From assembly GCA_026709985.1 (NCBI GenBank), contig JAPORY010000010.1, positions 1 through 34,905 of the forward strand: a DNA stretch of 34,905 nt, written 5' to 3'. The notes under the pieces are model-generated. The model worked only from the letters and a program-made list of their open reading frames with translations, did no database searches and had not been told where the DNA came from. This stretch comes from Aestuariivita sp. Its GTDB lineage: Bacteria > Pseudomonadota > Alphaproteobacteria > Rhodobacterales > Rhodobacteraceae. Below are positions 1 to 8,361 of the stretch, piece after piece; position 1 is the first letter of the stretch; each line of letters starts with the position of its first letter. A program made the position numbers and the translations under genes.

Positions 1-353
1 GCCAGTTCCACCGGAAACGGCGCGGGGTGCGGGTTCTTGGATTCCGGCGGTATCTGCCAAACGCACCCGATCGCGTTCGCCTTTTTCGCCAGCCTGAACC
101 GCGGCTTGCAGATCAGGTAGATGACCTCGTAATTGGGTAGGAAATAACCGGGGTTGACGTTAATGCCGCCCGCCCGCTGCCAGATGAGTATCTGCCTTAC
201 CGGAAAGCCCGCCACTATGTCCGAGCGGTCCTGTAGCAACCCGTCCTGAACGCGCCACTTGTGATTGTAGAATATCGCTCCGTCATTGCGCAGAACGCGC
301 ATCATCACCGTCAGGGATTTCCTCTGCCACGCGACGTACTCTTCATGCGGCAT
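1..353 (-). pseudogene. DNA adenine/cytosine methyltransferase, 5'-truncated remnant running off the window
   Basis: The minus strand reads open from 353 to the window edge as about 117 residues typical of the N4/N6 DNA methyltransferase family. It begins MPHEEYVAWQRKSL, continues through VLRNDGAIFYNHKWRVQDGL and NYEVIYLICKP, and ends VWQIPPESKNPHPAPFPVEL, where the HPAPFP block is the conserved piece before the S-adenosylmethionine-binding motif. The catalytic DPPY-type motif, which should lie 20-40 residues upstream, is absent in frame: upstream residues back to an ATG at 425 look unrelated and a stop lies beyond. Another frame just upstream reads APPHAAAK, possibly a decayed catalytic motif. 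No start with a ribosome binding site is visible. I call it the remains of a methyltransferase gene. The rest of the gene and any partner nuclease lie outside the window. Confidence 0.65.
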
Positions 354-489
354 ATTATTGCAAAGGCGTTCTGTGGTCACCTTCCTACTTTGCGGCCGCG
401 TGTGGCGGAGCCCCCGCAACCTCATTCGCAAATATGTCGAAGATCAACGCTCCACGCAAAAGCCGCGCCAAAGAGGTTGCGCCTTATAT

Positions 490-530
490 CCCCGCCTTAA
501 AGGACGGGGTTCTACGGCGCGATGGTTAAA
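490..530 (+). repeat. IS200/IS605-type subterminal hairpin relic, copy 1
   Basis: An imperfect palindrome with CCCCGCC and GGACGGGG arms and a small loop (490-509) is followed by TTCTACGGCGCGATGG. The same hairpin plus flank occurs in inverse orientation at 14210-14249, with about 34 of 41 positions matching. GC-rich hairpins with a mismatched base in the stem, next to a conserved flank, are typical of IS200/IS605 (TnpA/TnpB) element ends. No transposase gene is present, so this is a relic end or a small non-autonomous derivative. Confidence 0.55.
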
Positions 531-563
531 GTTTGCTTTTCTTTTTCTGCTTTAATGAAAAAA

Positions 564-597
564 TTGATGCGTCATTGCTTTCGGTCCTATAAACCGA
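564..597 (+). promoter_or_regulatory. Candidate sigma-70 promoter with overlapping inverted repeat, upstream of dctP
   Basis: TTGATG (564-569) and CTATAA (587-592) are separated by 17 bases and lie about 48 bases before the dctP start. The -10 sits inside an inverted repeat TCGGT-7-ACCGA (581-597), which could be a repressor site. No regulator gene for the cluster is in the window. This is pattern matching only. Confidence 0.35.
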
Positions 598-639
598 TAG
601 AGTCTCATACGACTTGGCCGTATTACTGAGGAAACCAAA

Positions 640-1620
640 ATGAAAATACGAAATCTTTTTTCCGCCACCGCCGCAATTTTGTTATTTGCAACTGCAAGCA
701 TCGCGCAGACGAACATCTCGATTGCAACTGCTTACCAAGATACCAATTTCCACACCCAAAACGTCGCGCAGTTCGCCGCCGACGTCGAAGAAATGACGAA
801 CGGTGAAATTACTTTCACTCTCCACACGGGCGCGTCCCTGCTGAAAATGCCCGAAATTATGCGCGGCGTCCAAACCGGACAAGTACAAGCTGGAGAAATC
901 TTGCTCTCGGCCTATGGACAAGAAAGTCCCTTCTTTGAAGTCGATGGGATTCCGTTTCTCTCGCGTGGACAGCGCACCGCGTGGCAAGTCTATGAATTGA
1001 CCCTGCCCTTTATTGAGGCCCGTCTAGAAGAAAAGGGAATTATGCCGCTTTTTGCCGTTCCTTGGCCAGGACAAGGGCTATACGCGCAAAAGGCGATCAA
1101 TGCGACTTCGGACTTCGAGGGCGTTAAATTTCGCGCCTATAATGCACTCACAGCACGCTTTGCCGAATTAATGGGGGCGATACCAACCACGGTTCAGTCG
1201 GCAGAGGTTCCACAAGCCTTTGCAACCGGCGTTGTCAGTGCGATGATTACGTCTGCTGCCACCGGCAATTATACCAAAGCATGGGATTTCACGTCGCACT
1301 ATTACGACGTCAATGCGATGAATAACAAAAATATGGTCATCATGAATTCTGATACCTTTAATGGCTTGTCCGAAGAACATCAGATGGCCATCTTGACTGC
1401 TGCTGCTAAAGCCGAGACTCGCGGTTGGATTGTGTCAAACGACGTGCAAGCCGAGTTAACCGCTAATCTCAGCGCAAACGGGATGACAGTGGATAGTCCG
1501 AACGATGATCTGCTGGCGCAGCTCCAAGAAATCGGTGCCACGATGGTACAGGAATGGCTTGAGAAAGCCGGGGAGGAAGGCGCAGCGTTTTATTCGACCT
1601 ATCAAGCTCTTGACCAATAA
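640..1620 (+). CDS. dctP: TRAP transporter periplasmic solute-binding protein (DctP family)
   Basis: This 326-residue protein is of normal DctP length. It has a signal peptide with a basic start (MKIRN), a hydrophobic stretch and a likely signal-peptidase site after SIA, around residue 22. It follows the family pattern: an early segment with MPEIMRGVQTGQVQAGEI, a central VKFRAYNALTARFAELMGAIPTT region carrying the Arg that binds a substrate carboxylate in known DctP proteins, then VQSAEVPQAFATGVVSAMI. GAGGAA lies 9-10 bases before the ATG. It is first in a cluster with dctQ and dctM and should capture an organic acid or similar anion in the periplasm. The exact ligand cannot be read from sequence, but the hydantoinase genes downstream suggest a cyclic amide or an acylated amino acid. 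Confidence 0.92.
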   Translation: MKIRNLFSATAAILLFATASIAQTNISIATAYQDTNFHTQNVAQFAADVEEMTNGEITFTLHTGASLLKMPEIMRGVQTGQVQAGEILLSAYGQESPFFEVDGIPFLSRGQRTAWQVYELTLPFIEARLEEKGIMPLFAVPWPGQGLYAQKAINATSDFEGVKFRAYNALTARFAELMGAIPTTVQSAEVPQAFATGVVSAMITSAATGNYTKAWDFTSHYYDVNAMNNKNMVIMNSDTFNGLSEEHQMAILTAAAKAETRGWIVSNDVQAELTANLSANGMTVDSPNDDLLAQLQEIGATMVQEWLEKAGEEGAAFYSTYQALDQ

Positions 1621-1672
1621 CGTTCGGGGGCATTGACTTGCTACGAACCTTTGATGGCGATGTTTTCGTGTA

Positions 1673-2197
1673 ATGCGCAAAGTACTCAACAATGTGTATT
1701 TTGGTGCGGCTTTGCTCGGTGCACTGTTCATCGTCATCATTGGACTCCTAATATGTGCACAAGTGCTCGGGCGCCAGTTAGGGGTGCAAGTCAAGGGTGC
1801 CGATGAAATTACCGCGTGGAGTGTAGTTGCAGCAGGATTCCTACCGCTGGCCTACACGTTTCGAAACGGTCGCCATATTCGCGTAACACTGCTAATTGAG
1901 AGAACCGGTAGATTTCGAATGCCGGCTGAATTCGTCGTTTTGTGCATCGGATTGTACTTGACAGGGTACCTTGCCTATTCTTCAGTCGATATGGTTTGGG
2001 ATTCAATCAGGTTTGAAGATCAGACCCAAGGGCTGATCAATCTCCCGCTATGGATTCCGCAGATTTCTATCCCGATTGGCTCAACCGTTTTGGCAATCGC
2101 TATTCTTGATGATCTTGTCACCTTACTGCGCGGTACATTGCCGAGTTACGTAACTTCCTCGCGACAAAAAGATCGCTTAGATTCCCATACGGACTGA
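1673..2197 (+). CDS. dctQ: TRAP transporter small membrane subunit (DctQ family)
   Basis: This 174-residue inner-membrane protein has four predicted membrane segments (about residues 9-31, 46-64, 83-104 and 131-150), the normal layout of DctQ. The segment GADEITAWSVVAAGFLPLA followed by RNGRHIRVTLL is the recognisable family signature. It lies 52 bases after dctP and ends inside the ribosome binding site of dctM (the TGA is part of CTGAGG). It should form the membrane complex with DctM and receive substrate from DctP, with transport driven by an ion gradient. No strong Shine-Dalgarno is seen before this ATG, so the start is less certain than the family call. Confidence 0.9.
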   Translation: MRKVLNNVYFGAALLGALFIVIIGLLICAQVLGRQLGVQVKGADEITAWSVVAAGFLPLAYTFRNGRHIRVTLLIERTGRFRMPAEFVVLCIGLYLTGYLAYSSVDMVWDSIRFEDQTQGLINLPLWIPQISIPIGSTVLAIAILDDLVTLLRGTLPSYVTSSRQKDRLDSHTD

Positions 2198-2207
2198 GGC
2201 AATTCTA

Positions 2208-3515
2208 TTGTTTTCAGAGACTGCGCAAGTCGCGTTTACGATCGTCGCTTTTCTGTTCCTACTGCTGGGGTCGGGAACGTGGATCGCGCTGTCTTTATTG
2301 GGCGTCGGCTGGGTTGGGCTAACATTTTTTACCTCTGTTCCGGTTGAAAAGTCTCTCGCTACGTCAATTTGGCAAACCAATGCGAGCTGGACCTTAGCCG
2401 CCTTACCACTCTTCATTTGGATGGGCGAAATCTTATTCCGCGCTAAGCTGTCTGAAACGCTTTTTCGAGGCTTGACGCCGTGGCTCGGTTGGCTGCCTGG
2501 TCGTCTGCTGCACGTCAATGTATTGGGAAGCGGCCTGTTTGCTGCGGTTTGCGGATCATCGGCCGCAACCTGTGCAACAGTCGGACGTATGTCACTCCCA
2601 GAATTAGACCGCCTCGGTTATGATCGTACCCTGGCTATAGGAAGCCTCGCTGGCTCGGCCACGTTAGGCCTTTTGATTCCCCCGTCGATCATCATGATCG
2701 TTTATGGTGTTGCAGCCGATGTTTCGATTGTGCGTCTGTTTTTGGCCGGGGTCTTACCTGGCCTATTAATTATGAGCTTATTCTCGGGATACATCGTAGT
2801 ACGCGCATTGCTCTCATCGCGTGTCACTTCGTCCGTGCACCAACAACTCTCTTTGTCAGAAAAATTTCGCGATACCAGAGGACTAATTCCAACAGTATTG
2901 CTTATACTGGGCGTTATAATGTCCATCTATGCGGGTATTGCGACAGCAACCGAAGCCGCTGCTGGCGGGGTTGTCGGATCACTAATCCTGGCGGCCTATT
3001 CGCGAACATTAAGTCCACAGATGCTGACGGAGAGCTTAATGAGCGCAACGCAGCTCTCGTGCATGATTTTCTTGATTTTATCGGGTGCGGCCTTTTTAAC
3101 GACATCTTTTGCTTATCTCGGCATTCCCGCCGCCGTCGCTAGCTGGGTCGGCGATATGAATTTGCATCCTTACACGCTGATGTTCGCACTTTGCATTTTG
3201 TATATAATTCTCGGTTGTTTTATTGAGGGAATTTCAATGATTGTGTTGACAACAGCCGTCGTACTGCCCTTGGTTTCTCAAGCGGGCTTTGATCTTCTTT
3301 GGTTCGGAATATTTGTGATTATCGTTGTCGAAGCTGCTCAGATCACGCCGCCGTTAGGATTTAACTTATTCGTAATTCAAGGGTTAACCGGGATCAGCAT
3401 TTTTCGCGTGGCATGGGCAGCCCTGCCTTTTTTTATACTTTTGATTACCGGCGCAGCGATCATTACGCTGTTCCCAGCGGTGGCTCTCTGGCTGCCCTCC
3501 ACCATGGATCGCTAA
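2208..3515 (+). CDS. dctM: TRAP transporter large permease (DctM family)
   Basis: This 435-residue multi-spanning protein is of standard DctM length. The conserved stretch VCGSSAATCATVGRMSLPEL followed by GSLAGSATLGLLIPPSI is the signature of the transport core, and the C-terminus is a run of hydrophobic helices. The start appears to be TTG at 2208, preceded by GAGG at 2194-2197; no ATG in this frame lies near the N-terminus. With DctP and DctQ it makes a secondary importer. The 245-base gap after it has a short AGCCC/GGGCT inverted repeat near 3521-3536 but no convincing terminator, so cotranscription with hyuA remains possible. Confidence 0.92.
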   Translation: MFSETAQVAFTIVAFLFLLLGSGTWIALSLLGVGWVGLTFFTSVPVEKSLATSIWQTNASWTLAALPLFIWMGEILFRAKLSETLFRGLTPWLGWLPGRLLHVNVLGSGLFAAVCGSSAATCATVGRMSLPELDRLGYDRTLAIGSLAGSATLGLLIPPSIIMIVYGVAADVSIVRLFLAGVLPGLLIMSLFSGYIVVRALLSSRVTSSVHQQLSLSEKFRDTRGLIPTVLLILGVIMSIYAGIATATEAAAGGVVGSLILAAYSRTLSPQMLTESLMSATQLSCMIFLILSGAAFLTTSFAYLGIPAAVASWVGDMNLHPYTLMFALCILYIILGCFIEGISMIVLTTAVVLPLVSQAGFDLLWFGIFVIIVVEAAQITPPLGFNLFVIQGLTGISIFRVAWAALPFFILLITGAAIITLFPAVALWLPSTMDR

Positions 3516-3760
3516 GGAAGCCCTATCACGGGCTCGACAACTTAGCCTGAAGCAAGAATCTTCTTAATCTGTAATCACATTTGAATGACGAACAATTTGC
3601 TCAAGCGATCAACGGATTTCGTACTGAAATAAAAGAGATCAAGCGCTAGAGATGGCAAGTTTTCACGCATTCAAATTCTATCAGACTACTCTGCGAGAAT
3701 GATCCGGAATGTCTGAAACGATAATGTTCACTTGGGCAATTCCTACAGGAGCAAGATAAA

Positions 3761-5878
3761 ATGCGCGACCTGAAGCCAACAACACGCGTTGGAATCGATA
3801 TTGGAGGAACCTTTACTGATATCGTTCTTGAGACAAATGGCCAAAGATTTACCGCAAAACTCTTAACAACCCTCAATAATCCAGCGGATGCTTGCATGCA
3901 CGGGCTAGAAAGTGTCGTGCAACAAGCCCAGATCAAACCAAGTGCTGTCGAAATCATCATTCACGGCACCACGCTGGCAACGAATGCGATAATCGAACGA
4001 AAGGGGGCCACAACATCAATGATCACAACTCGTGGGTTCCGTGATGTGATTGAGATCGGAACTGAAGGGCGTCCTGAGCAGTATGATGTCAATATCCTTA
4101 AACCCGAGCCTCTTGTCCCGCGCCGCCGTAGGTTTGTCGTATCGGAGCGGCTAAACAGTGCCGGTAATGTGTTGCATCCATTGAGTGAGACCGAACTTGA
4201 GGCACTGATCCCGCAACTCGACAAGGCCGAAACGGAAGCGCTTGCCATTTGCTTTTTGCATTCCTACGTCAATCCGGCGCACGAACATGTCGCACGAGAT
4301 TTTTTTGCGAAGAGACGGCCCGATTGGCTGATTTCAATTTCGTCCGACATATCACCCGAATTTCGCGAATTCGAACGGTTCTCTACCACCTGCGCCAATG
4401 CTTATGTTCAGCCCCTAACCTCAAAATATCTCTCAGAGTTTGAAGAGAGAATAACGGCTGGTGGGTACAAATGTGAGATGATGATGATGCTGTCTAGCGG
4501 CGGACTAACGACGGTTCAGACGGCCAAAGATGTACCAGTTCGATTAATAGAATCTGGTCCCGCTGGCGGTGCTATCTTCGCCTGCGACGTCGCTGCGCGG
4601 CTGGGAATAAAACAGGCTCTTTCTTTCGATATGGGTGGGACAACCGCAAAAATTTGTTTGATTGATAACTATAAAGCGCAAACCAGCCGACGTTTCGAAG
4701 TCGCCCGGGTCTATCGGTTCCGCAAAGATAGCGGCATCCCGTTACGCATCCCCGTTATTGATATGGTTGAAATCGGTGCTGGTGGCGGCTCAATCGCAAC
4801 AATTGATACGCTCGGCCGTCTCACGGTCGGTCCCGAAAGTGCTGGTTCTACCCCAGGACCTGCTTGCTATGATCAGGGCGGCACACAGTCCACCGTAACT
4901 GATGCCAACCTCGTCTTGGGCAGAATAAATCCTGACGAATTCGCAAATAGTTTGCTGGTGTTGAATCCCGATGCCGCCGCAACGGCGCTCTCAACTCACA
5001 TTGCAAAACCGCTCAATATCGGTTCAGTGGCGGCGGCATATGGCGTTACCGAAATTGTATGCGAGAATATGGCCAATGCCGCGCGTGTCCACACGATTGA
5101 GAGTGGCAAGAATACCAATGACCGGACGCTAATCGCCTTTGGCGGCGCCGCTCCGCTTCATATCTGCCAATTGGCAGATAAACTGGGTATTGATCGCATT
5201 ATTGTTCCAGCTAATGCAGGGGTTGGGTCGGCAGCAGGATTTCTGCGGGCGCCAATTTCCTATGAAGTCTTTCGAACGCACTATCAGCATCTTGATTACT
5301 TTGATGTTGAGGCGGCGAACTCAACACTGCTTGAGATGGAAGACCAAGCCCGCTCTAAGGTTAGGCTTGGTACTTCCGCAGACACGAGCCTCACAACGCA
5401 TCGAGTAGCTTACATGCGATATCACGGACAGGGACATGAGATCGCTGTTCCGCTTGCAAATAAGCCCTTCCAAGACGATGCTGCCGCCGAACTACAAAAC
5501 CTGTTTGATTCCGAATACAAAATTGTTTTTGGTCGAAATATCGGCAACATTGCGGTCGCTGAAATTGTTAGCTTGGCCGTAACGGTCACAACCGAACCTT
5601 ATGCCGATATCACTCATACCTCTCCAGATGCGATACAAGGGACTTCCCCATCAGTCCGCACGGCATTCGATAGTGCTGTCGAAGAAGATCGGGATTTTAC
5701 AATTGTTTCGAGGGAATATCTTTCGGTTTCAAAACCTGTGTCTGGTCCAGCGATCATCACAGAGAAAGAAACCTCTATTGTCGTATCATCAATATTCAAA
5801 GCGTGTAAGCTAGAGAGTGGTGATATTGAATTGTTACGAACGGAGAAACGCATTCTAAGCAAAAAGGAATCCGAGTAA
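3761..5878 (+). CDS. Hydantoinase/oxoprolinase family, subunit A (HyuA-like, ATP-binding)
   Basis: This 705-residue protein matches the hydantoinase A / 5-oxoprolinase N-terminal family. Residues 10-21 read VGIDIGGTFTDI, the phosphate-binding loop of the actin-like ATPase fold. A second loop reads SFDMGGTTAKI, and the family block HGTTLATNAIIERKGA is present early. Family members use ATP to open a cyclic amide (hydantoin, 5-oxoproline, N-methylhydantoin) or, in acetone and acetophenone carboxylases, to activate a ketone. CAGGAGC lies about 9 bases before the ATG. The gene sits one base from hyuB and the two products should form a complex. The substrate is unknown; the TRAP importer and amidotransferase-like neighbours favour a nitrogen-containing cyclic substrate over a ketone. 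Confidence 0.9.
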   Translation: MRDLKPTTRVGIDIGGTFTDIVLETNGQRFTAKLLTTLNNPADACMHGLESVVQQAQIKPSAVEIIIHGTTLATNAIIERKGATTSMITTRGFRDVIEIGTEGRPEQYDVNILKPEPLVPRRRRFVVSERLNSAGNVLHPLSETELEALIPQLDKAETEALAICFLHSYVNPAHEHVARDFFAKRRPDWLISISSDISPEFREFERFSTTCANAYVQPLTSKYLSEFEERITAGGYKCEMMMMLSSGGLTTVQTAKDVPVRLIESGPAGGAIFACDVAARLGIKQALSFDMGGTTAKICLIDNYKAQTSRRFEVARVYRFRKDSGIPLRIPVIDMVEIGAGGGSIATIDTLGRLTVGPESAGSTPGPACYDQGGTQSTVTDANLVLGRINPDEFANSLLVLNPDAAATALSTHIAKPLNIGSVAAAYGVTEIVCENMANAARVHTIESGKNTNDRTLIAFGGAAPLHICQLADKLGIDRIIVPANAGVGSAAGFLRAPISYEVFRTHYQHLDYFDVEAANSTLLEMEDQARSKVRLGTSADTSLTTHRVAYMRYHGQGHEIAVPLANKPFQDDAAAELQNLFDSEYKIVFGRNIGNIAVAEIVSLAVTVTTEPYADITHTSPDAIQGTSPSVRTAFDSAVEEDRDFTIVSREYLSVSKPVSGPAIITEKETSIVVSSIFKACKLESGDIELLRTEKRILSKKESE

Positions 5879-5879
5879 A

Positions 5880-7619
5880 ATGGAAGAACTTGGAACGTTG
5901 CGCAAGCAACTCATCTGGAGCCGCTTGATTTCCGCGGTTGAGGAACAAGCGCAAACCGTGATCCGGACAGCCTTCAGCCAGTCAGTTCGCGAATGCGGGG
6001 ACCTGTCGGCCGGGGTATTCAACAGACGGGGACAAATGGTTGCACAGGCCATAACCGGCACGCCTGGTCATGTGAATGCCATGGCAATCTGCGTTGAGCA
6101 TTTCCTTGCGAGGTTCCCTGTGGATCAAATGAAACCGGGCGATATTTTCTGCACAAATGATCCGTGGCTGTCTGTCGGGCACTATCACGATGTAACCGTC
6201 GTAACACCAGCATTTTACAAAGAAAAGGTTGTCGGTCTGTTTGCGAACACCTGCCATATCGTTGATATGGGCGGCCGCGGTCTCGGCCCAGACAGCCGCC
6301 AAGTCTATGAAGAGGGAATTAATATCCCAATTATGCATCTCGCACGCGGTGGGATTATTAACGAAGATCTGATGGGGATTTTGCGGACAAACGTTCGCAA
6401 TGCCCGAGATATGGAAGGTGATTTCTATGCGATGATCGCCTGTAATGACGAAGGTACACGCCGTCTTATCTCCATTCTCGAAGAGTTCGATCTTGAGGAT
6501 ATTGAGGAGGTCGGTGACTACATCATCCAGCAATCTGAAGACTCAATTCGTAAGGCCGTGACAAATATTCCAGACGGCGTTTATGAAAATGAAATGATCT
6601 TGGACGGCTTTGCCGATCCTATTCGTTTGAAGGCCTGCATAACCATCGAAAACGATCAAATTATTGTGGACTATGACGGAACCTCTGATGCGAGTTTATT
6701 TGGCATCAACGTCGTTATGAATTTCTGCATTGCCTACACGGTATTCGGCGTAAACTGCATCATTGGATACGACGTGCCTTGTAATGCCGGTTCAATCAAT
6801 GTCGTCGAAGTTCGTGCGCCCATAGGTTCAATTTTAAATGTGGAACGGCCGATGCCCGTCTCTGCCCGCCATGTTATCGGGCAAATGCTGCCGGATCTGG
6901 TTTTTGGTTGCCTATCGCAGGCCGCGCCTGACAAGGTTCCAGCGGAAGGTGCCGGGGCTATGTGGAATCCAATGTTCCGCGGTGGAAGAACCGCGATTGG
7001 CGCAGACATTCTTGCTGAGTCGCCAAAAGTCACGAGAGATTTTGATGTGATCACCTTCAATACCGGCGGCACCGGTGGTCGACCGACCTTGGACGGCATG
7101 TCGACAACGGCTTTCCCGTCAGGGGTGCGTACCCCGCCGATTGAGGCAATTGAGGCAGATTATCCCCTCATTGTTTGGCGCAAGGAATTTCGCGACGGCT
7201 CCGGGGGTGCCGGAAAATATCGCGGCGGACTCGGCCAGGTTATCGAATTTGGCTGCGAGGATGGTGCCCCTTTCAGTGTTGCCGCCATGTTTGACCGTAC
7301 GCTAGCGGCACCTAAAGGCCGTCATGGCGGCCATGATGGTGCGAAGGGCATCGTGCGAACCAACACCGGTCAGAATTTAAGGAGCAAAGGCCGACAAACT
7401 ATTCCGTCGAACGAAAAACTTGTTCTCGAACTTCCGGGGGGCGGTGGTTACGGTGATCCGTTGATGCGCGATCCGGAATTGGTTCGCCAAGATGTAATTG
7501 ATGAGTTAATCACCGCACATGCGGCGCTGGAGGATTACGGTGTTATCTTGACGCAAGACCAAAGAGTTGACGGGGGCGCGACCCAAGCGCAAAGATCTAA
7601 ACTGAACGGCACTATATGA
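5880..7619 (+). CDS. Hydantoinase/oxoprolinase family, subunit B (HyuB-like)
   Basis: This 579-residue protein has the full set of HyuB landmarks: GDIFCTNDPWLSVGHYHDVT, then HIVDMGGRGLGPDSRQVYEEG, a central FNTGGTGGRPTLDG, and the C-terminal PGGGGYGDPLMRDPELVRQDV. HyuB is the partner of the ATP-binding HyuA subunit and carries metal-binding residues in related carboxylases. The gene starts one base after the hyuA stop (TAAAATGG) and overlaps the next gene by four bases (ATGA), so hyuA, hyuB and the amidotransferase-like gene are translationally coupled. Length and motifs look intact. Confidence 0.92.
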   Translation: MEELGTLRKQLIWSRLISAVEEQAQTVIRTAFSQSVRECGDLSAGVFNRRGQMVAQAITGTPGHVNAMAICVEHFLARFPVDQMKPGDIFCTNDPWLSVGHYHDVTVVTPAFYKEKVVGLFANTCHIVDMGGRGLGPDSRQVYEEGINIPIMHLARGGIINEDLMGILRTNVRNARDMEGDFYAMIACNDEGTRRLISILEEFDLEDIEEVGDYIIQQSEDSIRKAVTNIPDGVYENEMILDGFADPIRLKACITIENDQIIVDYDGTSDASLFGINVVMNFCIAYTVFGVNCIIGYDVPCNAGSINVVEVRAPIGSILNVERPMPVSARHVIGQMLPDLVFGCLSQAAPDKVPAEGAGAMWNPMFRGGRTAIGADILAESPKVTRDFDVITFNTGGTGGRPTLDGMSTTAFPSGVRTPPIEAIEADYPLIVWRKEFRDGSGGAGKYRGGLGQVIEFGCEDGAPFSVAAMFDRTLAAPKGRHGGHDGAKGIVRTNTGQNLRSKGRQTIPSNEKLVLELPGGGGYGDPLMRDPELVRQDVIDELITAHAALEDYGVILTQDQRVDGGATQAQRSKLNGTI

Positions 7620-8344
7620 CCCCAAAGCCTTTTCTTTACCTTTACAACTGGCACGAAAGTCAGCGGGAATCTCGTTTTGACCGAGCGCTCGCGACCAGCG
7701 GTTTAGCGGTTGAGGTCTATCGAACGAATCGAAACGAGTTTCCCGTCGATTATGACTTCTGTGGCGTCTATCTCAGTCCAAGCTTTGACAGTGCCTACGA
7801 TGACTTGCCTTGGGTGCAGCGCCTACATGAGTTGCTCCCAAAACTTGCCAAAAGAAAGATACCCATGATCGGATTATGTTTCGGCTGTCAAGTTCTTGCA
7901 TCGGCTTTAGTTTCGAAAGAAGCTGTATTTAAGCGCGCTGAACATGAAGGCGGGCACGGGATAATTTCGTTGACCACTGCGGCAAAGGCCGACCCAATCT
8001 GTCGCCACGTTCCTGAAATGTTTGATGTTTTCCACTGGCATAGCGACGAAGTCTGCGCAAATAGAGATGACATGGAAATCTTGGCGCACGGGAGCAACTG
8101 CAACAATCATCTCTGGCGCTGGCGCAAAGGTCCAGTTTGGGGCGTACAACCGCATCCCGAAATGGATGCGGACGATCTTCGGCAATGGTTAACACAAAAT
8201 CGGACAAGAATTCGAATGGCTGGTCATGACGTCGATGATTACCTGCCGCAATGTCTGACCTCCAATTCGGGCTTTACCGTCCTTGAGAACTTTATCCAGC
8301 TTGTGATTGAGCGTAACACGGCGGTCACAGGAACAACCAATTGA
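7616..8344 (+). CDS. Class I glutamine amidotransferase-like hydrolase
   Basis: This 242-residue protein has a class I (triad) amidotransferase fold. The nucleophile elbow is PMIGLCFGCQVLA with Cys at residue 88, and the His-Glu pair is in GVQPHPEMD (His180, Glu182). There is no synthetase domain, so it is a stand-alone enzyme like the gamma-glutamyl hydrolases (PuuD-like) or small GMP-synthase-like amidotransferases. It overlaps hyuB by four bases. In this cluster it could release ammonia from an amide made by ring opening, or hydrolyse a gamma-glutamyl or carbamoyl intermediate; that role is inferred from position only. Confidence 0.8.
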   Translation: MTPKPFLYLYNWHESQRESRFDRALATSGLAVEVYRTNRNEFPVDYDFCGVYLSPSFDSAYDDLPWVQRLHELLPKLAKRKIPMIGLCFGCQVLASALVSKEAVFKRAEHEGGHGIISLTTAAKADPICRHVPEMFDVFHWHSDEVCANRDDMEILAHGSNCNNHLWRWRKGPVWGVQPHPEMDADDLRQWLTQNRTRIRMAGHDVDDYLPQCLTSNSGFTVLENFIQLVIERNTAVTGTTN

Positions 8345-8361
8345 TCAATAGGGCTTGAGCT

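Noticed and set aside
490-509. CRISPR repeat or rho-independent terminator at the GC-rich hairpin
   Set aside because: Only two copies exist 13.7 kb apart in opposite orientation, with no spacer array and no T tract, so neither reading fits.
5982-6533. A 183-residue minus-strand open frame inside hyuB
   Set aside because: It is antisense to a well-conserved gene, has no motif and no ribosome binding site; it is a shadow of the hyuB codon pattern.
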